Shown here: positions 37,821 through 49,368 of the stretch, in pieces
How positions within the stretch are numbered: position 1 is the first letter of the stretch
Layout: each line of letters starts with the position of its first letter
Assembly (NCBI GenBank): GCA_020137815.1
Contig: CM035351.1
Location: 4,361,078 to 4,425,077, forward strand
From: Hormiphora californensis
Lineage: Eukaryota > Ctenophora > Tentaculata > Cydippida > Pleurobrachiidae
Direction: 5' to 3'
DNA length: 64,000 nt
Translations under genes and position numbers: made by a program
The notes under the pieces: generated by a model
What the model saw: only the letters and a program-made list of their open reading frames with translations
Told to the model about the DNA's origin: nothing
Databases searched by the model: none

Positions 37821-38680
37821 AGTATATTGAACTGCGGAGATTTTTAGATTATTTACCATCACACACACTCTGTACGCTTCATAATTCAAGCTGCGTTTAA
37901 ACTGTAAACTGTACCCCGCGACTACTTATTATTGATATTACAAGCTTTAGTACAAGCTTGATTATAATTTGGCCTACTCGACTCCTTCTTCTGCACTATG
38001 CCATTATGGCAATAGAAATATCGTATAAAGTCCGAGTAGACCAACATGAAGTATTATTATAGTTGAAACCAGAGAGTGAGAATGATAGAGAGAAAGTGAA
38101 AGAGAGAAAGAGAGAGATTTTGTGCTTATTTTGTGTGTAACATATGACATACTATACCGTGTAACATGTCCTCCCAAACAACACCCCGTCTCTCAGTAAT
38201 CCCCAAAATTATGACTGTGCAGACTGTTTCTAGACTATACATGAGACTGAATTAGACCATCTGTCTAGTCGGATCATGAGTTATGGTTATGTCTGTGGAC
38301 TGTGTTTAGATTGTCTAGTTCGATCATCAAAATACATCAGAGAGATGGGGTGTACAGAGTACTACAGAAATATCGACCCCTCTAATATTCTGTAGGACTC
38401 TGATAATTTTCTAATTTTCAATTGTTATTCCTACTGGGTGATTTGTAGAGAAAAGTGCAAATGATTCAAACTCTGTTATTTGTTCTCTCTAAATCACTTT
38501 GTATTACTATAAAGCGATGTGTTGTCAATGCGTCCTACCTTCCCCCTACATTACTTCCAGCTAGCCATAACAAGAAGCAATTTGCTAAATTACCATGCTA
38601 GTCTGATCTCTACGTTCTATACGACCTCCCTAATCATGAAAGCCTCTCACTAACTAACCCCCTTTGCTATCTAGGTAGCC
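37821..38680. other. Intergenic region upstream of the dehydrogenase
   Basis: No coding sequence recognised. A short interrupted GA stretch (about 38074-38117) and a direct repeat of GTCTAGTCGGATCATGAG / GTCTAGTTCGATCATCAA occur. CTATCTAG just before the ATG at 38681 looks like a splice acceptor, so a 5' UTR intron is possible. Confidence 0.5.
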
Positions 38681-39761
38681 ATGGCTGGCAGGGTGATACC
38701 AATTCGAGAGGTCCAACACTTTATAACAGGTTGCCTCCGATCTGCGGGGGGTCGACCTAACTCCTGTACAGATCTAGCTGAGATCCTGATAGCAGCCGAT
38801 ACTAGAGGCCACTACAGCCACGGTCTCAATAGGCTGGAGATGTATTGTACTGATTACCAGAGAGGGACCACCCTGGTTGATGCCGCTCCCTCAGTAGAGA
38901 GGGAGACTGTGTCAACTGCACTGGTGAACGGTAACAACTCACTAGGTGCTACTGTTGGGAAATATTCCATGGAGCTAGCGATAGAGAAATGTAAGGGGAC
39001 TGGGGTAGGGGTTGTTACGGCAAAGGGATCAAATCATTATGGGATTGCTGGGTTTTATGGGCTTATGGCCCGGAAACAGGGCCTAATTGGAATCAGTATG
39101 ACCAACACCTCTTCACTACAAGTACCAACTCGGGCTAAAGTGTGTACTCTGGGAACCAATCCCGATATCGGTCGTTGCTCCGGCCCAGGGAGATGACTGT
39201 TTTGCTCTTGACATGGCCACCAGTGCCGTGGCTATTGGCAAAGTAGAGGTACAACGGAGGAAGGGTGAACCAATTCCTCCTGGTTGGGGATGTGACTCTG
39301 AGGGAAAGGAAACTCTTCAACCGGAGGGAGTTCAGAATGGCGGGGGTCTCTTTCCTCTCGGTGGTACAGAGATTTCCAGTGGTTACAAAGGGTACGGTCT
39401 AGCATCCATGGTTGAGGTCCTCTGTGGACTACTAGCCGGGGCTACCTGGGGTCCCCACATCCGAGCTTGGCAAGATCCCAACGAGACCCGTGTTGCTGAT
39501 TTGGGACAGTTCTTTATGGCACTTGATCCTGGCATGTTTGGGGAGGGATTCTCGGGACGGATGCAGCAGTTTATGGACGAACACAGGGCTCTAGATCCGG
39601 TGGAGGGGGCTGAGAAGGTGCTGGTGGCGGGGGATCCAGAGAGAGCAGCGGAGAGGGCGTGTGAGGAGCAGGGTGGGATTCTGTATCATCCCGCATTTGT
39701 AAGAGATATGGAGAAACTAGCAGAGAAAATGGGTGTTCCCTCCATGAAACCACTTGAGTAA
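38681..39761 (+). CDS. Ldh_2-family malate/L-lactate (type 2) dehydrogenase, intronless, one +1 frameshift
   Basis: This family oxidises 2-hydroxyacids (malate, lactate, ureidoglycolate) with NAD(P) and is unrelated to classical MDH/LDH. Family blocks are in order: DTRGHYSHGLNRLEMY, GSNHYGIAGFYGLMA, GISMTNTSSLQVPTRA, LGTNP, DMATSAVAIGKVE and SSGYKGYGLASMVEVLCG, then a C-terminal GGILYHPAFVRDME. The reading frame is broken once. After GTNP at about 39155 one extra base is present. Skipping it gives ISVVAPAQGDDCFALDMATS, as expected, whereas the unshifted frame runs to a stop at 39196. With that correction the protein is about 359 aa, the usual length. No introns, unlike most neighbours. AATAAA at 40038-40043 may be its polyadenylation signal. 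Substrate cannot be told from sequence. Confidence 0.88.
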
Positions 39762-40161
39762 TGAACTTGGATAGTTTTATTTAGTTTGAGTTTTTTAGAA
39801 TCTTAATTTTTATCAGCGTCACTGTTCTCTTTATATAATCATGATAATGTATTAGCTCGAATCTTTCTTTATCAGCTCGAATCTTTATGTATCAGTTCGA
39901 ACCTTTTTGTCTTAGCTGTAGTTTTGTACGTGTCTTGTCTTTCAGTTATTGTGAAGTTTTTATAGCAAAGATGAATTTTAATGAAACGGTACGATTTTTT
40001 AAACTAAATTGAAGATAATTTATTACAACTAAACTTTAATAAAGTTGTTTTACTTTCAAATCTTCATTGCATTTCCCACCCCACCCACTTCCCCCAATCC
40101 ATTACCCCCTATAATAACACCCGCCCTTACTGATAAAACCCTACCCTATTCCTCTTTAGCA

Positions 40162-41628
40162 ATGTTAGCAACATCACGCCGTGTGTTATCTCCACTTATC
40201 TCGAGGCTTCCAAACCTCCAGCAAAGTGCCACCTTTTTCCCCGAAAAGAAGGACCCCCCTTACTGGCTGGAAAACCTAACACAACCGGGACACCAGAAGA
40301 AGTTCCCTCGAATTTACCCAATGTACGTGACAGTGTACAACTTGAGACAGTGTTTTGAGCAATTACCAGTTAGTTGGTAATGCTCAGAAAGAAACTATTT
40401 CGTTTTGAAATTGTGTGCCAGTTTGGCAACCACTCTAACTCTGTTTTCTAATTTCTCCACTCTCAGGAACCGGAAGGTTGATCCACTGAAATTGTTGCCA
40501 GGAGACGACCCACAACCCTATCAGCCAAGTCTCAAGCCGTTTTCTCATCACCAACGTCGTGCACAGGTAAACAGGTGGCTTTTAATTAGTGTGACATTTG
40601 TAGCTCACACCGGATTTTATTTCTGTGAGAGTTCGACAGAGCAATGTGACCAGTAACAACTGACATGTGATAATGGAGGATCATGCTATAATGGAGGATC
40701 ATGTGATAACGAGATTACGATTGTTTTGTAACCGTATACCCAAAACATAGCCCATCATACCCATTCCTCCCTCGTACAGAAAAAGCAGAAGAAAGAGCAG
40801 TTAGTGGAAGCTGAGCGGCCGAAAGACATCATAACTCCAGAGGAGGTTCATATGGTTGTTTCAGCGAAGGATATCATGGGTCGATGGAAGAAACTCCATC
40901 CTATTACTATGCAGGTAGGGAGGTGCAAGATGTTGAACCATTATTATCGAATTTGGGACCATTTCTGTGTCTTGACAGACTTTTTAGATCCGCTTGCGGC
41001 TTCACGTTTGGTTGAAGAACAATAACTAAATGTTACAATTCATACTCCCTCTGCAGATAAATAAGAAGCCATTGGAACATGCAATACTTCAGTGTTATTT
41101 CAACTCAACTTGGAGTCCTCGATATAAAGATGTTCTACTGACCCTTCTTAGAGCAAGGTAGGCTTCATTTTGTGGCTATACCCCTCATAGTTCCACAATC
41201 ATCACGGTTCGGGGTTCCCCTGTTACAATTTGTTATGTTCTAACGGGGGGGGGGGGGGGGGGGGGGGGCCTGCCGCAAAAATCTCAGCTACCCTACTTTC
41301 GGCCGATGAGATTTTTGAGATTTTTGGGAAAATTTGCTCAATTACGTTTGAGATTTTTGAGATTTTTGTTGTAAATTGGCACAATTTTTGCTGCCAATAC
41401 TCAGTCTTTCGACATATTTTTTAGCTTAAAACCGAATCATAATATCAATTTAGTAATTAAGCCAAAAACTAATTGAATTAGTTGGCGGGAAAGGTGACCC
41501 ACTTACACCTTTTGTTGCTGCCGGGTATCACCACGCACTCTCATTCTATCCCTCGGTATCTCAATCTCTTATTTTTCGAGGTTAACTTATTCCTGTTCGT
41601 TCTATCCCTCTCTCTCCCCTCCCTGTCT

Positions 41629-41671
<43 letters not shown>

Positions 41672-43676
41672 TATCACACTCTCTTTCACTGTCTTATTCC
41701 ATTATATTCACCTCTTATATCCCTGATCCCGGCAGCAGGCAAAGGTGTAAGTGGGTCACCTTTCCCGCCAACTAATTCAATTAGTTTTTGGCTTAATTTA
41801 GGTCCCTTTTTGGTTTCTAATCGCAGCATGACATTATTTCATGATGTAATATTGTCGAAATGATGCGTTATATGAGAAACGAGACGAATTTCTGTGAAAA
41901 TCGTATTTTAGACGTCATAATGACGTCATTTGACGTAATTAGTGACGTCGTAACGACGTAATTGCATCACGATATATTTTGAATCAATACCCCAAAGGAG
42001 CTTGTAAAGTTTCATTGACCACAGTGGTGAGGAAAGGAAGTCTTTGCTCGAAAAACGTTCAATTTGCTGAATTTTTCGTCAAATTTTTGACTTCCGACGC
42101 GATTTAAGGGCTCAAAATGATAAGCTACAAAAATTCGTTATATAGTAACTGAAAGTTCAGACAATTTGCCGGTAACGATTTTTCGTCAAATCAGAAATTG
42201 GAACACGTCTTCAGGGTGCTAGAGGCGTTTGAAAAAAGTTAGTCGGTCTCGCGCAATGACGTCACTCATGACGTCATTGCGTGCATCATAGGTAAGATGG
42301 AGAGTCGCCACCCAGATGGGTACATGCACGAGACAATTGTCTGTCGAATGCCGCTTGGTTTAAGGTCGTACGATGTCTGGTTCGTCTCAAACTGGGACCA
42401 AACGGAAGGTAACAAAGCGTCTATACGTCTATGTATATATATATGTATGTATGTATCAACCTAGTTATCCCCACACTGAATTTTCTGTTTTGGGGGTGGT
42501 GTTATAACTTTTGAACAAAAAGAGCTAGCCACTTGAAATTTTTACCATCGATAGAGGTCTACAAGAAGCTTCTAAGTACAAAATTTCAGCTTCCTAGCTC
42601 TTCCGGTTCGGGAGTTATGGCATGTCAAAAAGTGCCAAAATGGGCTAAAAGTATGAAATAACTATATATACGCTGTGAGCAAGCGGGCCGTTTTTGGGGG
42701 AATTTTTTTTCGGGGGATGGAAGGGGTCACCTTTGCGCTTGCCAGCGCAGTGATTTAAATAGGTAAATTTCATGTTTTACCTTCACATTAACTTTTGTAC
42801 TAGAACACAAGGAAAATTTCTATTCAGAATTTCGATTTTTGGCAAAAAAACACAAGGATTGTTTCTATTCCAAATTTTCGAATGGACATTTTTCCTTTCT
42901 ATGAGATTTTTGAGAAAAATTTGCGGTTTTTTCCCGAAAAATCGCAAATTTGCCTCAAAAATCTCAAAAATCCCAGGTTTTTTAGCCAAAAATCGAAAAT
43001 CTCAAAAATCCCAGCTACCCTGAAAATCGCCAATGAGGCATGAGATTCTTGCGGCAGGCCCCCCCCCTCTAACCCTCCCTTTACGTCTAGCCAGGCAAGT
43101 TACAACCCCTCTCTCTCTCTCTCTCAGAGAGAGAGACTCTCTCCCCCGTCTGTCTCAACTCCCAAATCATAATACTTTCATCCTCCCTCCTCAATCCCTC
43201 TGGCATCTTATCTCCTCGTCTAAACTCCTCCTCTCCGTCCTATACCCCCTACTTCCGAGCCCCACTCCCACATTTAACCCCTTCTCCTCGCCAGGCAAAA
43301 GGCCCAAGAGGGAGGAGTAACGGACACCTCGGACCTATGGATAGAAAGTAGTAACTGTGCCCACCAGAGATGTGATAAGAATGGGATTACAGGTGCATGC
43401 TAAGGGCAAGTCTGGCTCAAATAACCGATACCGGTCTGCCTTCTCTGTTACGGTAGGTTTTTGTCTGTGAAGTGAGAGGGTTCGGTAGATCAAGGTTTTT
43501 CGTTCCAAAATCGAGATGTAGATCACGCAATTTAGGCCCAAATTCAGTCGTGTTGATTATTGTGAAATTGTACACGTGATCCTATTCTTTCCAACCCGTT
43601 TCAGGTGGTAAAGGGTAGACCGAGTAACAAAAAGAAGAAACTAGACACCCCTCATGGACACCCTGATGTCTACTAA
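40162..43676 (+). CDS. Unrecognised basic protein, probable mitochondrial import, 6 exons
   Basis: Exons 40162-40322, 40467-40566, 40780-40914 and 41057-41157 are well supported in phase and encode MLATSRRVLSPLISRLPNLQ and onward. The N-terminus is Arg/Ser/Leu-rich without acids, like a mitochondrial presequence. The body is basic (HHQRRAQ, KKQKKEQ) and has KDIMGRWKKLHPITMQ and LEHAILQCYFNSTWSP. The 3' end is tentative. A 22-nt exon at 43295-43316 followed by 43605-43676 (VVKGRPSNKKKKLDTPHGHP) keeps phase and gives 196 aa; splicing 41157 directly to 43605 would stop at once. I do not recognise the family. A mitoribosomal protein is a guess from composition. The long intron 41158-43294 is filled with transposons. 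Confidence 0.6.
41455..41798. mobile_element. Foldback element nested in the split copy
   Basis: AATTAAGCCAAAAACTAATT is inverted at the right end. Arms of about 65 bp (to GCTGCCGGG) match almost perfectly. The interior carries a short (CT)n run (about 41632-41690). Its insertion contributes to splitting the 41267-43060 element. Confidence 0.85.
41799..42752. other. Inserted sequence of unknown origin, about 950 bp
   Basis: This stretch is absent from copy 1 of the host element, so it arrived as an insertion. It contains several TGACGT(C/A) units (TGACGTCATTTGACG and TGACGTCACTCATGACGTC). No inverted ends or open frames of note. Confidence 0.5.
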
Positions 43677-44461
43677 GAGGCTTCTTGAGCCGCTACCTTT
43701 TAACGAGGATTATAGTTACAGATGATTTGGAGCCTTTCTAAACAAGTCTCGGATATAGAAAAATGCGTGTTTTTGTATTTCTATAGTTCCTAACAATAGA
43801 CATAAGACACGTGTCTTGGATTGGTAATTATTGATCGGACGTTGGGCTGTTTTGAATGTCATGAGAAGGGTAAAAATGATGCGGCGAAGTTGTGAGGAAA
43901 ACGGTTTTTGTACGTTAAATTATTGTTTTTATAAACCCACCAGATTTGCCTTTGTTATGCTTTACCCCTTCCCGTCCCCGGATTTGCTTCTTCCTCCCTC
44001 TCTCGCTCCAAATGTGTGGGACAAAGTGCCCCGGCCGTTTCAGTCCGCCACCTGTCACCTGGTGTGTACCGACTGGAACGCGCGAGCGACCCTAAACGTC
44101 ACAAAGAGAAGGGTGCGCAGCAGCACGCATTTCTCAGTCTGTTGTTTGGAAATTGCGCCAAACGGGAACACCAGACCGGAAATGCGCGCACGTTGTCCAC
44201 CGCTGGCAGTCCAGGTCCCTGGGTGACACGTGGGATTTGAACACGGGTGGAGCGAGATAGATACTGTGAATAGTTAGAGAGAGCTACTGTGAGACCTGCA
44301 CCAGCTTCATCAATTTGATTGAAATCTCAGGACAAGATTAATTCGTCACGGAAAATAAAAACCATTACAAAGTAGAAAAGATGTACACAGTACATAAAAC
44401 ATAAAATCAAAATTGATTGTCATCAGAAATCCCACAAAAGCATGGTCATTAGTCAACGTCA
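43677..44461. other. Intergenic region between convergent genes
   Basis: It lies between the 3' ends of the + strand basic-protein gene and the - strand SLC9C gene. A GC-rich part (about 44000-44240) holds an open frame with no recognised domain. No repeat family assigned. Confidence 0.4.
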
Positions 44462-47400
44462 TTAGTCCTCCACAGGAGTCAGTCTAGAATCAGGGCTGAC
44501 GCTCCGAGTAGTTGAAGCGTGATACGTCGTCGTGCTCTCCCCAGGATTGGCCACCATCGCATCTTTTAGGTGGGTTAGACGCCTCTTTTTCTCGTACTCC
44601 TGCCGAGACTTTGGGTTTGGATCCTGGTTGATGGTGTTGAACAGCTTTACCTCGCTCTTCCTCACCATCTCCACCTCACTTTGTACCAGCAAGCTCCCCG
44701 AGTTGGAACTGAACACCTCCGAGTTAGCGACATCCCTTGGGATCTTGTTAAACTCATCCAGGTCGATCTGGTATTCCTTGGTGAGGATAACCAACATCTT
44801 ACAGGGTGTTACCAGGTGAATCTTTGTAGTCCCCTTGAGGTACCACTTTAGGTCCAATGGCCTGGGTATTGGTCGGGAAACATCTCACCTCACCATACAC
44901 AACCACAATCTCGTTAATCATACTGTCAACCTCGAACACACCATTATTTGTTTCCGGTACGAGGGTTGAGAGAATGCTCCTCTCGCACATCTCGCTCAGA
45001 TCCTCGAATGTGCTGGTTTTGTATGATTCTGTTTTGGAGAGGAGGGATGTTGCGATTCGGAGGGAACAAATCCTCCACAGATTCTCCTCGATGATTGGGT
45101 ATTTCAACATCAGTCCATGCATGTTTTCAGCAGAAATGAAGTAACACTGAAGATCACTCTCGCACACCACATACGAGCCTCGTTTCCGGTTAACAAGGAT
45201 GCTCTGTTCACCCACGATAGATCCAGATCCAAGGAAGTCGTTGTTTCGATGATGACAAGCTAGATGAACACTGAATGTCCGGGCGATATCGGCCTTGGTT
45301 CCCTGCTTCAAACTGGAGACGACCCTTGCTTTCCCAGAGATAATGAGGTATACCCCTCCTGCTATCTCTCCCCTACATAGTAGGGTGTCACCCTTGGCGT
45401 GCATCTGATGGATGGAATACTTGGCAACATCCTGGACAATATGGGATTTTAGGTTTTTTAACCATGGTGCCTGGGACCACATCACCACGGCCTCAGGAGG
45501 GGGCAGCCAGAAGACAGGGTTAGCCAGCAACCTCTTCATCTTTTCTTCAAGTTGTTTTCGTGAAGAGAGCACAATCGAAGTCCTCAACAAGGCCCGTCCT
45601 CCTGTAGCTTCCAGGCTGTTTCACGGCCCTTATTTAGGCACCACCCTTATCACGTGTTTTGTACTAACAGCTATTGAAATACCATGGAACTCCTTTCGAA
45701 CTACACTCAAACTGTGGCTGACCTCCTCCCTTGTCTTGGTGAGATTGGTCCGGAAAATATTCCTGCATTCCTTGTACGCAACCACCTTGTCCAAATGATC
45801 AAGGACCTCATCAGATGCGGTGATAAACCCAACTCCAATGTCATATCCAGCACTGACACTCTGGTGAATTAGGTTGGTGAGCAGGCGATCGAGGAAGAGG
45901 AACACCCACTTTATGAGTCGAACACACCGGAACAATCGAACAATTCGAATCACACGGAACACATTAAAGGAAAAGTTGACGTTCGGAACAACTTGTCAGG
46001 ACATCAGATAGCGAGTCTGCTATTGAGATGATAATAATTGCAAAATCAAGCAAATTCCACTTGTTATAGAAGTAATACTTCCGCTGTCCAATCAGTTTTA
46101 GGATCATCTCAAAGATGAAGACCGCCAGGAAACAGAAATTTGTTATTCCAAAGGCCTGGCTGATAGAGCTCACCTTCCGGACAGTTTCTCCATTTACCAC
46201 GACATCCTCACACTTCTCACCGCTGATACTCAACTCCACCATAACGATAGCGACGTTGATAAAGATAAGGAACATGATGATTACCTCGAACACGGAGGAC
46301 CTAACTAGCTGGTATACTTTGTATTGGTTGATGTTGTTGGGGCAGGGGTAATCTGCCTCCTTTCTCCCATGTTGGTAATGTTCCAATTTCCGTTTTACCC
46401 AGGCCAACAAACGCCCTATCTTCCACGTGTATTCAATGTCCTTCAACTCAATGAACTTATCAGGAATGTCTAACGTTTGGTCACACGCATCACTCAGGAA
46501 ACGGAGAGCAGGCTTGGGGAGAAGTCCAGAATCAAACTGCTTCCACAGACTGATCTTGAACGCCTTGAAGATCCTATTTCTAGATTCATCATAAAACTCA
46601 CTGAGTTCAACTTTAGTAAGGGGCACGGGAACCTGTTGGTCACAGTTAGTACACGCTGTAACCTCCTCGTGCAACTTCTCAATTTCGTTCCTGTTCTCCT
46701 TCACACCTTTATCAGTGTTATAGATTGGGTCAATAAAACATATCCTCTTCACCTCATCCCAGTGTGTATCCGTGTGTTCGTCATCCTGCCTCAGGAAGTT
46801 GAGCTCCTTTGTCATAGAGTCCCGAATGAGGTGGGCAGCAGAGTCCACGGCCACCTTTTTAGCTTTGGACACGTGACAGAAGCCCAGGAGGCTGAGAATC
46901 TTGTTAAATGTTGTGGAGTTAACAAGGAGGGTTAGGACGACAATACCAGAAACAAAGAACAAGATCTTGTCCCGCATGGCCTGGCAGAATCCGCTGTTAT
47001 GATTCACCTGGAGGGCCAAGGCAAGGGACACAGCCCCTCGGAGAGCACCCCACATGAGAACGGAAGCTGACTGCCATGTGCTACCATAGCCCATCTTAGA
47101 GAGAACGAAATGGAAAAAGCAAAGCATGATTGTCCGGGATAGGGTGACCCCCATGTAGAGTGTCAATAGGTAGCCCACATCAATCCACTCAATGTTGCTG
47201 ATGGCAGATGTAGTTATGATCATCCCAACGACAAGGAAGATAATCGTGTTCACCAAGTAACCCATCTGCTCCCAGAACTTGTTCAGAAATGCCTCAATTT
47301 CCGGGCTAATGTTCATCTTGTTCATATTAACAACAGCTCCAAAGACGACCACCGACAGCACACCAGAGGACTGGAGGAACATCTCGCTGACGTAGTACAC

Positions 47401-48372
47401 AAGATAGGGAGATCCAACTGTGATTGTGATTTCCGTTAGATAATCATTGAACACCTTACCCAGCCAGTAGACAAACACATAACCCATGACCACCCCCACG
47501 GCAGGTCCTCCGAGTGTTTTCAAGGCGATGTCTATGATAATCTGTTCCGGGGTTAGGTTGGTACACATTTCAGAATGTAGTTTTAGGGATGTGTCACACT
47601 GCAGATAGTTGCTGCAGAAATCGTTAGCATGGAATTCCGTTGTTGACCCGTTAATTACACATTGGTAAGTTTGGAGATTATCCTCTGCGGCACATGGCTC
47701 CATAGCGTTCCGTTGGAAGATATTGAACAGGACAATGGCAGCCCCGTCGTTCAGAAGGGACTCTCCCTCGATCACAATGGACAGGTGGTGCACGTCCCTT
47801 CCACCGGGACTATTCTTCAGTAGAGCCACCACCGCTACTGGATCAGTGGCACTCAGGATGGCGCCCATCATCATAGAGACATCCCAACTCCATTTGTAGG
47901 TGAACACAAACCACACCACTCCTGCTGTCATTAGAGATGATAGAAGATAACCGGGGATAGCCAACACTAGAATCTGACCGATCGAAGTCTTGATGGCATG
48001 GATGTCGAGGAGAAAGGCTGACTCAAATAGCAGAACGGGTAGGAAAGTGTACATGAGAAGATGGGGATCGATCCTAATCATGCCGGTGTATCCCAGTAAA
48101 TCTTCCTCGTAGTATTTGAAGATGATACCAATTAGCATTCCAATGGCCAGAAGAGCGACAGTGTAGGGGAATGAAGGTATAAACTTTGTAATCACATGCC
48201 GGATGAATGCTCCGACGAGAAAGGTAGCTGAAAGAAACAATACAGTTCCCAATCCATTGTCCAAAGCTGATTCGTCATGGGGTAGCGATTCCGATTCCGT
48301 GTTACATGTAACAGGAGAGATGAAGATACACAGGAGAATGGACCCAAGCACTATCAGACTGTCGTGCTTCAT
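44462..48372 (-). CDS. SLC9C: SLC9C-type voltage-sensing, cyclic-nucleotide-binding Na+/H+ exchanger, intronless, frame broken
   Basis: SLC9C (sperm NHE) exchanges Na+ for H+ in the flagellar membrane, gated by voltage and cAMP. Order of domains: signal-like MKHDSLIVLGSILLCIFIS; NHE transmembrane domain with SATDPVAVVALLK and EGESLLNDGAA, the Asn-Asp site of electroneutral exchangers; linker; voltage sensor S1-S3, then S4 VFRVIRIVRLFRCVRLIK with a positive residue every third position; cyclic-nucleotide-binding domain with YLIISGKARVV and GEQSILVNRKRGS; acidic tail ending TPVED. Length with breaks ignored is about 1300 aa, as in sea urchin. The frame shifts at about 45965-45990, three times within about 45540-45650, and near 44860. 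No other stops occur. Every shift skips one base (+1). No introns inside; a TTCTTTTCAG acceptor two bases before the ATG suggests a 5' UTR intron. Transcription converges on the upstream gene. Confidence 0.9.
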
Positions 48373-49368
48373 GTCTGAAAAGAATAAAAGTGTTATAGAG
48401 AATGTAAGATTTTCCAAGACGAAAAAATAAGCAAAAAATAAAGTAACAAGTCCGATTTAGGCCCCCACCCGACGCCCCTGAGGTTTTCAAAAAGCATACC
48501 TGTGACTGAAAAACGTGAACTTGACGCCTATCTTGATTCAATCATAAGAGGATTCAATGTTGGGGAACGCCCTTGCTATAATGGGGGAGTGGGTGTTGTT
48601 AATAAGACAGGAAATGGGATTAAATCAAAGTGTGGTTTTACTCGTAAACATTGAGACGAAACGTAATTCAGAGGAATTCTGGGAAACAATGTTTCTAGAG
48701 GAACGGTCGCAAAGTTATTTCCACTTCAATCAGATGTCGCGCGTGCAGATTGATGCGACATCCCGCGCGCACCTGTCTGCAAACTTTGTGCCCGCGCGTT
48801 CCAGCGAGTAAACTGGAAGAAGAAAGGTGAAATTGAGCACTGAACAGATGCAGAATATGTAGAAATTCAATCCACGATTGAATTCGATGTTTGAGACGAT
48901 ATTCGGAGACAGATATTGAACTGGTTTTGGTATTAATCGAATTCAATGTTATCCATTCCACAACTTCATTACATTTAAAACGTACCAAAATCTATAGGAT
49001 TAAAAAACGGAAATCATATGAAAAGAATATTAACAGTGTTGAGAGAACTCCAGGTGGTTCTCCAGTATCTTAAATTTATAGGTCAAATGTGTAGATTGGT
49101 CCCTTGGGTCGGTTTATTATTCTTGCTGGTGGCTGATCAAGCGAGTACAGTGTTTATAATTGTAAACCGACCCCACAGGCTTTACTCCGATCAGTTTACA
49201 CATTTGAACCAGACATCTGAGATACTACAGAACCACCTGCTAAAAGTAGAAGACTAACTGGTGAGCGTATTGTAAACGATTGTAAGTAAACGATTATTGT
49301 ATTAAACGATTGTTCTTCTGAAAACTAATCACTCCTGAAAGCTATCGTATAGCTGTGTCAATTTAGAG
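48373..49368. other. Intergenic region with a decayed foldback
   Basis: An imperfect inverted pair lies at about 49050-49118 (CCAGGTGGTTCTCCAGTATC ... TCAAATGTGTAG) and about 49160-49245 (AAACTGATCGG ... ACAGAACCACCTG in inverse). A CG-rich stretch (about 48735-48800) lies upstream of SLC9C and may be part of its promoter. Confidence 0.45.

Larger units (their letters stand above)
41267..43060. mobile_element. TIR element 'GGCCTGCCGCAA', copy 2, split by later insertions
   Basis: The left end (41267-41458) and right end (about 42753-43060) together match copy 1 at 10575-11071 almost completely. About 1.3 kb was inserted where copy 1 reads TAGTAATTTAAATAGG. The poly-G run before the left end is over 20 bases. 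The element lies in an intron. Confidence 0.85.

Noticed and set aside
43831-44240. 131-aa open frame after the basic-protein gene
   Set aside because: No start context, splice partners or recognisable domain.
45590-45660. A micro-intron in SLC9C explaining the in-frame stops
   Set aside because: Possible GT-AG pairs would give introns of about 26-67 nt, but the skipped bases encode family-like sequence (LNKGRETAWKLQEDG) in a shifted frame.
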